Source of the DNA: Streptomyces sp. SID12501
Lineage (GTDB): Bacteria; Actinomycetota; Actinomycetes; Streptomycetales; Streptomycetaceae
Direction of reading: 5' to 3'
Assembly (NCBI RefSeq): GCF_010550245.1
Contig: NZ_JAAGLU010000003.1
Coordinates: forward strand, 248,001-312,000
Length of the DNA: 64,000 nt
The notes under the pieces are model-generated. The model was given only the letters and a program-made list of their open reading frames with translations, searched no databases and had not been told where the DNA came from. Positions 17,258 to 24,449 of this stretch are shown piece after piece. A program made the translations under genes and the position numbers. Within the stretch, counting starts at the first letter, position 1; each line of letters starts with the position of its first letter.

Positions 17258-17517
17258 AGGCTCTCCACCTCCTGTCCGGCCTCCAGGTCCTGCCACACCT
17301 TCTCGACCCTGTCGTGGTCCTCGTCGGTGAGGGTGACACCGAAGTGCGTCTCGCAGTACGCCTTGGTCTCCTCGTACCGCTTCCGCAGCTCCTCCTGCGT
17401 GGGCGTGGCCCCCGCCAGCTCAGCGATCAGATCGCGCATGGTCATCCCGCGCTCGCGGGCGAGCACCATGAGGCGGTCGCGGACCAGGGGGTCGACCTTG
17501 ACGGTGGTGTCAGCCAT
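17254..17517 (-). CDS. ribbon-helix-helix antitoxin
   Basis: 87 residues. The start MADTTVKVDPLVRDRLMVLARERGMTMRDLIAELA is a typical MetJ/Arc/CopG ribbon-helix-helix: one DNA-binding strand followed by two helices for dimerisation. The C-terminal half is an acidic, helical toxin-binding tail (EELRKRYEETKAYCE..., QDLEAGQEVESL). The stop overlaps the GTG of the toxin, giving coupled synthesis. An operator-like pair of GTATAC sites lies directly upstream, and the mRNA is probably leaderless. Confidence 0.85.
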   Translation of the reverse strand: MADTTVKVDPLVRDRLMVLARERGMTMRDLIAELAGATPTQEELRKRYEETKAYCETHFGVTLTDEDHDRVEKVWQDLEAGQEVESL

Positions 17518-17523
17518 GACGAC

Positions 17524-17541
17524 AGTATACTGCCGGTATAC
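17524..17541 (-). promoter_or_regulatory. overlapping -10 and operator of toxin-antitoxin operon
   Basis: Two GTATAC palindromes (17525-17530 and 17536-17541) sit 11 bp apart, one helical turn, a spacing suited to two ribbon-helix-helix dimers. On the minus strand TATACT (17529-17524) makes a good -10, ending six bases before the antitoxin ATG. RNA polymerase and antitoxin would compete, which fits autoregulation. Confidence 0.6.
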
Positions 17542-17589
17542 CGTCTCGGCCGCTCAAGCAATGCGGTCATCGGAGCCCTTTCGTGGAAA

Positions 17590-17608
17590 CCCCCGCTTCA
17601 GCTGGGGG
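17590..17608. repeat. right-end subterminal hairpin of IscB element
   Basis: CCCCCGC-TTCA-GC-T-GGGGG with one bulged T, preceded by GAAA and followed by AGGAAACGG. Similar in sequence to the hairpin at the other end. Confidence 0.6.
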
Positions 17609-17660
17609 AGGAAACGGAAGCGCAGGAGGGCCGCCAGGGCCCGAGTGGTGCTCTGAGGTG

Positions 17661-18959
17661 TCAGGGCGCATCACTCGGCCCGCCTTCGGGTTGCGTGGTG
17701 TAGGCGTAGCCGTCGGCGCGCTGGAGCAGACGGAAGTACTTGTACCGGGCGGTGTAGAGGCCGCCGGCGGTGCGGACTGCGAAGCTGCCGGAGGATCGGA
17801 CGGCGATGCGGCCGGTGTGGGTGCCCGCGTTCTTTCCCGACGGGACGACGGCCCGGACGAGGTCGCCGGTGGCGTAGCCGAAGAACTGTTTGGTGCGGGG
17901 CAGGCGCAGGCGGGGGAAACCGTGCTTGTCGGCGCGGGTTCGGGCGTAGGTGCCGCGCCCGGTGGCTTTGACGACCAGGACGGTGCGCGGCCATGCGGTG
18001 ACGGTGTCGAGGTCACCGACGGCCAGGGCGTCGAGGGTGTGGGTCTTGGGCAGTGCGCACCGGACGCGGTTCCATTTCGTGCGCCCGCCACTGGCGGTCC
18101 GGGTGGGCAGTCGTGCGTCCAGGGCCCGCCACAGGGCCCACCGGGTGGCGTTGACGGCGGCGGCGTCCCGGAGGGGGGCCTTCGCGCGCTTGAGGATGTC
18201 GGCGGCCTGCTTGGGGGCGAACTCCTCGACGGGCCGGTGGCCCTTGGCCTGGTTGCAGGGGATGCACGCGAGGGTCAGGTTGGAGACCCGGTCGGACCCG
18301 CCACGGCTGCGGGGCCGGATGTGGTCGATGTTCAGCGGCACGCCCGTCGCGCCGCAGTAGGAGCAGGCGCGGCCGAACTTCGCGAGGAGGTACTCGCGGA
18401 CCTCCGTGCCGTGCAGGGTGCCGTGCTGGTACTCGGCTCCTTCCAGCGGCTTCCCGGCACTGATGGCGTGGGTGTCGAATGCGACGCGCTCGACGTGGAC
18501 CGTACGGACCGGTGCCCAGCGGGCGAGGCGGCCGGTCCACGACATGGTGGTGTCGACACGGTGCTGGAGCGACGGCGGCAGCCAGCCCTTCGGGCGGGTT
18601 CGGTTGAGGAAGCGGGGTGCGCGGTAGCGCAGGTTGCGGGTACGCCGGCCCCGCCGGTAGGCGGATCGCTGCTCCAGCTTCTTGCGGATCGCGGCGCCCC
18701 GGTGGTCGAGCTGGACCGCGAACCGGCCCCGGCGCTCACCGTCCCGGGCGGTGAACACAGCCAGGCCGGTGTGCTTGGAGCCGGGGTCGATGCCCAGCTC
18801 GACACCGTCGACCTCCGAGGCGTCGGCGGTGCGGTCCTTCAGACGGATCACGAACGGTGTGTGCCGGGCGACGACCGCGCGGCCGGATACCAGGAGCTTG
18901 CGGGCCCTGGCGGGGCTGGTGGGCTGTAATGGCGTGCCGTGCTTGTCCAGGACGAACAC
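17661..18959 (-). CDS. iscB: IscB RNA-guided DNA endonuclease
   Basis: 432 residues from a GTG at 18959 (MFVLDKHGTPLQP...), the start typical of the PLMP domain; the open frame runs upstream to 19193 but that part overlaps the structured RNA. Domains: PLMP 1-50; RuvC-I with D58 (ELGIDPGSKHTGLAVF); Arg-rich bridge helix about 98-125; RuvC-II with E157 (VHVERVAFDTHAI); HNH with CSYC (C199, C202), IDH (D212, H213), second Cys pair region IPCN (C235) and H241; RuvC-III with H307 and D310 (THTLDAL); then a C-terminal TAM/PAM-reading region. All catalytic residues of both nuclease domains are intact. IscB is the ancestor type of Cas9 and is guided by an omega-RNA encoded just upstream of its gene. 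Confidence 0.92.
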   Translation of the reverse strand: MFVLDKHGTPLQPTSPARARKLLVSGRAVVARHTPFVIRLKDRTADASEVDGVELGIDPGSKHTGLAVFTARDGERRGRFAVQLDHRGAAIRKKLEQRSAYRRGRRTRNLRYRAPRFLNRTRPKGWLPPSLQHRVDTTMSWTGRLARWAPVRTVHVERVAFDTHAISAGKPLEGAEYQHGTLHGTEVREYLLAKFGRACSYCGATGVPLNIDHIRPRSRGGSDRVSNLTLACIPCNQAKGHRPVEEFAPKQAADILKRAKAPLRDAAAVNATRWALWRALDARLPTRTASGGRTKWNRVRCALPKTHTLDALAVGDLDTVTAWPRTVLVVKATGRGTYARTRADKHGFPRLRLPRTKQFFGYATGDLVRAVVPSGKNAGTHTGRIAVRSSGSFAVRTAGGLYTARYKYFRLLQRADGYAYTTQPEGGPSDAP

Positions 18960-19295
18960 GGCGGGGTCGGCCTCACGGCCGGGCTCCCGGACCTGATGGT
19001 CCGGGGTGACGCCACCGGCAGTAGGTGCACTGCCGGTGATCTCCCCTCGCACATGTTCCACACCGGATGCCTTACGGCGTCCGAGCCCCGTTTCGTCCCT
19101 GATCCCGGGGTTGTCTGCTGACTCGAATTCCAGAGCCAACTGCTGAGGAAGCACAGATGGGTGGGTCTTCTGTCCTGCGTGGAACGTAGCCAACTTCGGT
19201 CACCTCCATATCAGTTGGCTGGTGCTGGTAACAGCGGACCATCAGCCGGTCGGGCTGAAAGCCCCCGCCGCCTTCAGGCGGGGGATCCCATTACC
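18960..19295 (-). ncRNA. omega-RNA (HEARO-like) for IscB
   Basis: The region 5' of iscB on the coding strand contains a series of strong stems: CCCCCGCC/GGCGGGGG (19284-19262), AGCCAACT/AGTTGGCT (19220-19188), a GGACGCC-GTAA-GGCATCC hairpin near 19083-19066, ACCGGCAGT/ACTGCCGGT (19037-19014, perfect 9 bp), and CCCGGACC-ATCA-GGTCCGGG (19005-18986, perfect 8 bp). HEARO RNAs are known to lie exactly here and to carry the guide at their 5' end, so the guide would come from DNA just beyond about 19285-19320. Ends are estimated. Confidence 0.7.
19262..19284. repeat. left-end subterminal hairpin of IscB element
   Basis: Perfect 8-bp stem CCCCCGCC/GGCGGGGG with loop GCCTTCA, preceded by GAAAG. It is both the probable transposase-recognition hairpin and the first stem of the omega-RNA. 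Confidence 0.6.
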
Positions 19296-19357
19296 CTGTT
19301 TCCTTCCGGGTGGGTCGACCCGGCCGCACGGACGTACGGCCGGGAGTCTGTGTGTGC

Positions 19358-19801
19358 CTACGCGGGCGCGGGCCGCCCCTGCGGCAGGGCGCGGGCCAGG
19401 GCGCCGCCGCGTCGCACGGCCACGCGGTAGCCGGAGGCCCCGGATCGCGACTCACCGGAGGCCGGCTTCTGAACTTCTTCGGATTCACCCGTGGGCGGCT
19501 CGTCCTCGTACGGAGTGTCGAACACCTCGTACACGGTGGAGAATTGCCCGGACTCCTCGTCCTTGCGCACCACCCGCCGCAGATACCGGGATTCCTCCAG
19601 CTCATGCAGGGCGGCGGCGATCCGCGCCCGCCCTTCCTTGCGCTGCTCGGCGAGGGTACGGATGGTGGCGCGGGCGCCGTTCGGCAGACTGAGGAGGTAC
19701 GTCAGTACGCCTACCGCGCACCAGGAGAGACTCCGGTCGCGGAGAAGGGCGTTGCTGAACACTGAAAAGGCGCGCGTGGGCGTCGTACGATGAATCCGCA
19801 C
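19358..19801 (-). CDS. helix-turn-helix DNA-binding protein of a Streptomyces-specific family
   Basis: 147 residues from a GTG at 19801, six bases after GGAG; upstream in-frame codons to 19924 give an unlikely N-terminus. The conserved core is VRIHRTTPTRAFSVFSNALLRDRSLSWCAVGVLTYLLSLPNGARATIRTLAEQRKEGRARIAAALHELEESRYLRRV, a winged helix (about residues 20-80) similar to replication/plasmid-type HTH proteins common in Streptomyces. The tail is acidic, then low-complexity Arg/Ala. Its 3' end lies about 60 bp from the IscB element, and the tail differs from the more usual family ending, so the insertion or a nearby rearrangement may have altered it. Role: probable transcription factor. Confidence 0.75.
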   Translation of the reverse strand: MRIHRTTPTRAFSVFSNALLRDRSLSWCAVGVLTYLLSLPNGARATIRTLAEQRKEGRARIAAALHELEESRYLRRVVRKDEESGQFSTVYEVFDTPYEDEPPTGESEEVQKPASGESRSGASGYRVAVRRGGALARALPQGRPAPA

Positions 19802-19961
19802 TGGGAGCTCCAGCAATTCGTGTGTGGAGCTGGCGCTCCGGGTGTCGAGCCCCCGGGTGTTGGCGCACCGCGGGGGCGTTCTTTGTTGCCGTGACTCTAA
19901 GGGCACGCAGAGCGACGAATGCAAGCTGAACGGGCTTTTACGGGGTGGAAGTTCGCGTTCT

Positions 19962-20405
19962 TCACTCTTCGGGGTGAAGTGCCGCCTTCAAAAGCAACGC
20001 GTGTACGAGGTGATCTCTCCCCGTCGGCCGATAACGCCAAGTCAGCGGCCATGTCTGACCGTTGAGCGCCTGGACGGGGATGAAGGCGATGCGGCACGGA
20101 CCGGACGAGAGACAGGTGACGCCCGGCGGCCAGACCCGGTGGGTCGTCGCGCCCACGGGCACGAGGAAATAGACGGCACGGCTCCCGTTCGCCTCCTCAA
20201 CCACAGGCCCCGGCGCGCCGCCGGTGATCCGCGCCAGCCGGTCCGCCGCCGCTCTGCCTTCGTCGCCGTCCACCCGTACCGCGTCGAACTGGACGCCCGC
20301 CTTGCGGAGTTGGATGCCGGTGGGTGGGATCCAGTCAGGGATGTCGGGGATCTCAGGGGTGAGTGGGGGTTCGGCGAGGTTTGTCTCGTCACTTTCTGTA
20401 TTCAT
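19962..20405 (-). CDS. hypothetical protein
   Basis: 147 residues (MNTESDETNLAEPPLTPEIPDIPDWIPPTGIQLRKAG...). After an acidic, Pro-rich start comes a compact alpha/beta part: VQFDAVRVDGDEGRAAADRLARITGG, AVYFLVPVGATTHRVWPPGVTCLSSG, LTWRYRPTGRDHLVHALLLKAAL. I have seen this arrangement only as a Streptomyces hypothetical, often divergent from an Scr1-type regulator as here (20529). The compact core vaguely recalls primase/polymerase-associated N-terminal pieces but lacks catalytic motifs. No function is assigned. Confidence 0.7.
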   Translation of the reverse strand: MNTESDETNLAEPPLTPEIPDIPDWIPPTGIQLRKAGVQFDAVRVDGDEGRAAADRLARITGGAPGPVVEEANGSRAVYFLVPVGATTHRVWPPGVTCLSSGPCRIAFIPVQALNGQTWPLTWRYRPTGRDHLVHALLLKAALHPEE

Positions 20406-20497
20406 GGGGACAGTTTCGGCAGGCGGGTCTAGCTTTTCCATAACTCTGTGTCGAGGGTATGTAGCTGTTGGAAATCGGCGCGGGTCGGTGGTGACCA

Positions 20498-20517
20498 GTT
20501 GAGTTCGGTTGAGTTCG
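20498..20517. repeat. 10-bp tandem repeat in divergent promoter region
   Basis: Two perfect copies of GTTGAGTTCG lie just before the Scr1-type regulator start; a possible operator, or simple duplication. Confidence 0.7.
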
Positions 20518-20528
20518 GGAGTGACCGG

Positions 20529-21365
20529 ATGGCGAGTTCGGACAACAAGGTGGAAGCGGGCGGCACGGCACACATGGTCGCCGCCCTCGCCAAGGCCCTG
20601 CGCGAGCAAATGGGGCTCACGCAGGAGGAGTTGGGCAAGCTGATCGGCTACACGGCGTCGGCGGTCAGCGCGATGGAGACGTGCGCGCAGCCCGCGAGCG
20701 ACAAGATGCTCGTCAAGTTGGAGGAGGTGCTCGGGGGTGGGCTGGGCGTCTTCGAGAAGGCCCGGAAGTGGATGCTGCTGGAGAAGTATCCGGCTCGGTT
20801 CCGGGGAGTCGCGGGGCTGGAGCGGGGCGCGGTCACTATCTCCTCGTACGAGACCTTCGTCATCGACGGGATCTTCCAGACCGAGCCCTACGCCCAGGCA
20901 CTCATCCGGGGCGGCTATCCGACGGTCTCCGACCAGAAGCGCGAAGAACTCGTCGAGGCGCGGCTTGCCCGCCGGGCGCTCTTCGACCGCGATCCTTCCC
21001 CGATGATCGAGCTGATCCTCGAAGAGACCGTGCTGCGGCGGCCGTTCGGCGACTGGGACATCATGCGCGGGCAACTGCGCTCGCTCGCCGAGGACGCGCA
21101 GCGGGACAATGTGTGCCTGCAAGTACTCCCGTTGGACCGCGGGCTGCGCGGATCCCACGCCGGTGACCGCGGCCCCATGAAACTCCTCGTCACCGAGGAC
21201 CACGACCACGTCGTCTTCATGGAGATCGAGGACCAGGGCATCCTCATCAGCGATCCACCCGAGGTGGCCCAACTCGCGCACCGCTATGCGAAGATCCGAT
21301 CACAGGCCCTGAGTCCGGACGACTCACTGAGCCTCATCGAACGGTTGGCAGGAGAGGAACCATGA
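20529..21365 (+). CDS. Scr1/WhiJ-type XRE regulator (HTH + DUF5753)
   Basis: 278 residues from the ATG at 20529. N-terminal XRE helix-turn-helix (LAKALREQMGLTQEELGKLIGYTASAVSAMETCAQPAS), then the DUF5753 effector part (YETFVIDGIFQTEPYAQALIRGGYP, R-A-LFDRDPSPMIELILEETVLRRPFG, VLPLDRGLRGSHAG, LLVTEDHDHVVFMEIEDQGILISDP). Its stop overlaps the start of a DUF397 gene (ATGA at 21362). Such pairs act like WhiJ and its small partner: the regulator binds promoters and the DUF397 protein modulates it, often in development or antibiotic control. A second, more diverged pair occurs at 46157-47232. Confidence 0.9.
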   Translation: MASSDNKVEAGGTAHMVAALAKALREQMGLTQEELGKLIGYTASAVSAMETCAQPASDKMLVKLEEVLGGGLGVFEKARKWMLLEKYPARFRGVAGLERGAVTISSYETFVIDGIFQTEPYAQALIRGGYPTVSDQKREELVEARLARRALFDRDPSPMIELILEETVLRRPFGDWDIMRGQLRSLAEDAQRDNVCLQVLPLDRGLRGSHAGDRGPMKLLVTEDHDHVVFMEIEDQGILISDPPEVAQLAHRYAKIRSQALSPDDSLSLIERLAGEEP

Positions 21366-21616
21366 GCGACGCCAGTGCACTGCGGTGGTTCAAGTCCAGC
21401 TACAGCGACAGCGGCGGCGGCAACTGCGTCGAAGTCGCCTACGCCTGGCGCAAGTCGACGTACAGCGACGGTGGCGGCGGGAACTGCGTGGAGATCGCCC
21501 CCTGCCCCCACACCCCCACCGCCGCCATCCACATCCGCGACTCCAAGAACCCGACCGGCCCCAACCTCACGGTCACCGGCGAGGCCTGGTCCGCGTTCCT
21601 CACCCGTACCGCCTGA
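21362..21616 (+). CDS. DUF397 protein with duplicated N-terminal motif
   Basis: 84 residues. The motif W-x-K-S-S/T-Y-S-x-x-G-G-G-N-C-V-E-V/I-A occurs twice: WFKSSYSDSGGGNCVEVA and WRKSTYSDGGGGNCVEIA, followed by the usual HIRDSKNPTGPNLTVTGEAWSAFL. Usual DUF397 proteins have one copy, so the front half looks internally duplicated. It is coupled to the Scr1-type regulator by a 4-bp overlap and is its likely antagonist or co-factor. Confidence 0.9.
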   Translation: MSDASALRWFKSSYSDSGGGNCVEVAYAWRKSTYSDGGGGNCVEIAPCPHTPTAAIHIRDSKNPTGPNLTVTGEAWSAFLTRTA

Positions 21617-21644
21617 ACTACGGCAATTTTGCTGGGCGTTGGCC

Positions 21645-22385
21645 TCAGCAGTGACAAAGCACGTCGATGACAACGGCCTCGGCGTCGAGGCCCTCGAGAT
21701 AGCGGTCGGCCTGTTCCCAGTGGCCGTCTGTTTCCCCGTCCGTCCACGAGCCGTCAAGGGTCACCAGGGCGAAGTTGGGCACGGCGCTCCGGGCCGACCA
21801 CTGCCGGGCTTCCTCGTGGTCGTGCGCGAAGTATTCGATGGGGTCACGGGTCAGGAACGACATGCCAAAGTGCGGGTCTCCCGCAATGGCCCGCTTGGCC
21901 ACGTCCTGGATCAGCGGCTGGAGGAGATGCTCCTCCTTGGCGTCTCCCCGGGAGTAGTTTTCGGGATCGGCCTCGTGGCGAGCGAGGAAGTCGGTGAACG
22001 GGCGGGCCGGCGGGTGTATCTCGGTCAGCTCGGTCCAAGCGGCGAGCCGGTCGTCGTACGCGCGCGCCGCCCGGTTCCGCATACCGTCGAAGTCGAGCAG
22101 ACCGCGAGGCCCGCCGTAGCACTCCAGCGGCCCGAGGGCACCGAGGTTGGCCTTCCTGCGCGGCACGGTTGACGCCGTGACGAGCCTGCCGTCGCCGTCG
22201 TACGGAGGCAGCACGAGGTAGGCGTTGCCGGCACTGGAGTGGATGGCCCACCAGTCCCAGTGCCCGACCGGATTCTGTCCCTCGGCGAGGCCCATGTTGT
22301 AGGGCGCCAGGGCAGCGGCTACCGCCCGTGGAACCTTCCGGGGCGCGGTCGGCGGCAGGCACACGGTGGCGTGGAACTTGGTCAT
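21645..22385 (-). CDS. hypothetical protein
   Basis: 246 residues from the ATG at 22385 (MTKFHATVCLPPTAPRKVPRAVAAALAPYNMGLAEGQNPVGHWDWWAIHS). Several Trp/His/Asp positions (HWDWW, YGGPRGLLDFDGMR, FLARHEADPENYSRGDA, DPIEYFAHDHEEA) and a closing ALVTLDGSWTDGETDGHWEQADRYLEGLDAEAVVIDVLCHC give a strong globular impression. It matches a recurrent actinobacterial hypothetical, but I know no function. It converges with the DUF397 gene and is divergent from the sigma factor. Confidence 0.75.
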   Translation of the reverse strand: MTKFHATVCLPPTAPRKVPRAVAAALAPYNMGLAEGQNPVGHWDWWAIHSSAGNAYLVLPPYDGDGRLVTASTVPRRKANLGALGPLECYGGPRGLLDFDGMRNRAARAYDDRLAAWTELTEIHPPARPFTDFLARHEADPENYSRGDAKEEHLLQPLIQDVAKRAIAGDPHFGMSFLTRDPIEYFAHDHEEARQWSARSAVPNFALVTLDGSWTDGETDGHWEQADRYLEGLDAEAVVIDVLCHC

Positions 22386-22581
22386 GCCCAGGAGCGTAAA
22401 CCCTGGGATTCGACCGTCCGTACGACCGCCCAGTGGCGCATGCGCCGTCCCGTGCTGCCGCAAGGTCTTCTCCCGCTCGGGCCCGCGTGGTCACGACGTG
22501 GGGAACCGGATTCCCGCGAACGGCGAAGTACCGGTGAAGGCACAGGACTTCAGCACCATCGAACCGACGAAAGGAGCCCCG

Positions 22582-23223
22582 ATGACCGTTGAACCAGGCG
22601 TCAGAGTGGGGCAGGACGATGACGCCTCGGTGGTCGAACGGTCGTGGGACGAGCCCGAGGCGTTCGCCGTGCTCTTCGACCGCCATGCCGACTCGGTGCA
22701 CGGATACGCGGCACGCCGACTCGGTGCGGAGACGGCCGAGGACGTGATGGCGGAGACCTTCACCATCGCGTTCCAGCAGCGCTTCCGGTACGACACGGGG
22801 CAGGCCGGCGCCCGTCCGTGGCTGTTCGGCATCGCGACCAACCTCATAAGCCGCCACAGGCGTGCCGAGGCCCGGCGCCTGAGGGCGCTCGGACGGCTGC
22901 CTCCGGACGGCACCGGCGGCGGCCGGGCCGAGGAGACGGTCGCGGACCAGGTGGCGGCGCGGGTCAGCGCGCAGGCGGTGGGGCGTGAACTCGCCGGTGC
23001 GCTGGCCCGGTTGCCCGCCCGCCATCGGGACGTCCTGCTGCTGGTCGCCTGGGCCGACCTCGGCTACGAGGAGGTCGCGCGCGCCCTGAACGTGCCGGTG
23101 GGGACGGTCAGGTCGCGGCTGCACAGGGCTCGCAGAAAGGTTCGCGAGGCATTGGGCGGATCTGATCCAACCGCTCTCCGAGACGAATCCGAGGAATCAG
23201 ACGATGGAGGTTTCCGGCGATGA
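22582..23223 (+). CDS. ECF-family RNA polymerase sigma factor
   Basis: 213 residues, ATG at 22582 with AAAGGAG upstream. Sigma2 region: FAVLFDRHADSVHGYAARRLGAETAEDVMAETFTIAFQ... GARPWLFGIATNLISRHRRAEARRL. Sigma4: ELAGALARLPARHRDVLLLVAWADLGYEEVARALNVPVGTVRSRLHRARRKVREAL. It directs a small regulon in response to some signal. The downstream gene overlaps by 4 bp (ATGA) and encodes a CU044_5270 protein, a pairing seen repeatedly in actinomycetes, so that protein is probably the membrane-anchored regulator or sensor of this sigma factor. Confidence 0.93.
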   Translation: MTVEPGVRVGQDDDASVVERSWDEPEAFAVLFDRHADSVHGYAARRLGAETAEDVMAETFTIAFQQRFRYDTGQAGARPWLFGIATNLISRHRRAEARRLRALGRLPPDGTGGGRAEETVADQVAARVSAQAVGRELAGALARLPARHRDVLLLVAWADLGYEEVARALNVPVGTVRSRLHRARRKVREALGGSDPTALRDESEESDDGGFRR

Positions 23224-24155
23224 ATGAACTCAAGCTCCTCAGGGAGTGGGACGCGGACGCGCCTCCCCTCACGGACACCGCCCGTGCCCGTGCCCGTTTC
23301 CGCCTGCATCAGGCGATGCAGGCTCCCACCGCTCCCAAGGCCGTCGGCCGCCGACCACTGCTGCGGATCGCGGTGGCCGCCGTAGCCGCTGCGGCGGTCA
23401 CCACGACTGTGGTGGTCGCCGAGAACACGGGGACCTCGCCTCGCACCCAGCCGGTGAGCGCGGCCACCGTGCTGCGAGGGGCGGCGGCCGAGGCGCGCAG
23501 TCTCGAAAAGCCGATCGCGCCGCGTGACGACCAGTTCATCTACACCAAGGAGATCATCAAGGAAACGCCGGTCGGAGGCGGCCGGAGCAAGACGTACGTC
23601 GACGAGAGCTGGGACTCGGTCGATGGCTCCAAGAAGTCCTACGTCAGCGAGTTGGGATACACCCAGTGGGTCCCGCCGGACCAGCCGGGGCAGAGCAGCT
23701 GGCCGCCGCGCAGGTGGTCGCAGCTGAAGCAGTTGCCCACCGAGCCGGGCAGGCTGTCGATCGCACTGCGCGACCTCGGCGGGGAGCCGGACTACGGCCA
23801 GCCGGTGGAGGCCGACGATTGGCCGATGGTCCAGGTCTTCCTCTCCGGCCTGCTCCGCAAGGCCGTTCTGCCGAAGGGACTGCGCCCTGCGGCGTTCGAG
23901 GCACTCGCCACCGTCCCCGGCATCAAGTTGTTGCCGGGCCGGACGGACGCGGAGGGCCGCACGGGCCTCGGCATCCAGTACGTCGGCAAGCCCGGCATGC
24001 CTTGGGCGGACGGCGGACCGGTGCTTGTCTTCGACGCGAAGACGTATCAATACCTCGGTATGCGCAACAAGCGCAGCGCAGGAGGGAAGACGTACGAGCA
24101 GTGGTCCTACATGGCCGTCAACGCCGTGGTGGACCGGGTGATGCAACGCCCCTGA
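23220..24155 (+). CDS. CU044_5270 family protein, partner of the ECF sigma factor
   Basis: 311 residues. N-terminal cytosolic stretch (LREWDADAPPLTDTARARARFRLHQAM), one membrane helix (LLRIAVAAVAAAAVTTTVVVA, about 45-65) and a large extracytoplasmic domain (DQFIYTKEIIKE..., YVDESWDSVDGSKKSYVS, VAQAL-like middle, GLGIQYV..., LVFDAKTYQYLGMRN) typical of CU044_5270. The short N-terminal part before the membrane helix could contact the sigma factor as in anti-sigma proteins, but a classical ZAS zinc motif is missing. Coupled by ATGA to the sigma factor gene. Confidence 0.88.
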   Translation: MNELKLLREWDADAPPLTDTARARARFRLHQAMQAPTAPKAVGRRPLLRIAVAAVAAAAVTTTVVVAENTGTSPRTQPVSAATVLRGAAAEARSLEKPIAPRDDQFIYTKEIIKETPVGGGRSKTYVDESWDSVDGSKKSYVSELGYTQWVPPDQPGQSSWPPRRWSQLKQLPTEPGRLSIALRDLGGEPDYGQPVEADDWPMVQVFLSGLLRKAVLPKGLRPAAFEALATVPGIKLLPGRTDAEGRTGLGIQYVGKPGMPWADGGPVLVFDAKTYQYLGMRNKRSAGGKTYEQWSYMAVNAVVDRVMQRP

Positions 24156-24197
24156 GGGCGGCCCGCCCCGCCGAGGGGGCCGACCTGGTCTCTGGCG

Positions 24198-24428
24198 TCA
24201 GGACGGTCGGCGGGTTCCGTTGGCGGGTGACGTGCGGACGAACCAGGTCCGCGACTCGTCCGCGGTCAGGACGCGGGTCACCTCGGCCGTGCCCGGAAGG
24301 TGCGGGAAGAAGCGGTCGGTGTTCCAACTGCGTTGGTATGTCGGCTCGTCGGGCGAGGTTTGTCCGCTGTCATCGGACCAAGACCGTGCGAACCCCGTGC
24401 GGTTACGCTTCCACGGCGCGGCCGACAC
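24198..24428 (-). pseudogene. possible gene remnant or very small gene
   Basis: A 76-residue frame; the C-terminal two thirds (NTDRFFPHLPGTAEVTRVLTADESRTWFVRTSP) uses typical high-GC third positions on the minus strand, while the start does not. It may be the 3' end of a lost gene. The surrounding 294-bp gap between the CU044_5270 and HAD genes has no better interpretation. Confidence 0.25.
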
Positions 24429-24449
24429 TGATCAGGACCGGGGGAGATC

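Larger units (their letters stand above)
17577..19300 (-). mobile_element. IscB element (IS200/IS605-like, no transposase)
   Basis: A unit made of a structured non-coding leader, an intact iscB gene and related imperfect hairpins at both ends: CCCCCGC-CTTCAG-type palindromes preceded by GAAA at 17590-17608 and 19262-19284, in the same orientation. Such subterminal hairpins are the recognition sites of single-stranded DNA transposases of the IS200/IS605 group. No TnpA transposase is present, so the element would be mobilised in trans. It lies between a toxin-antitoxin operon and an HTH gene. Exact ends are approximate, since these elements make no target duplication. Confidence 0.7.

Noticed and set aside
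19962..21281. Extended minus-strand frame across the Scr1-type regulator
   Set aside because: Only the part 19962-20405 has protein-like character and a natural ATG; the rest is antisense to the XRE/DUF5753 gene.
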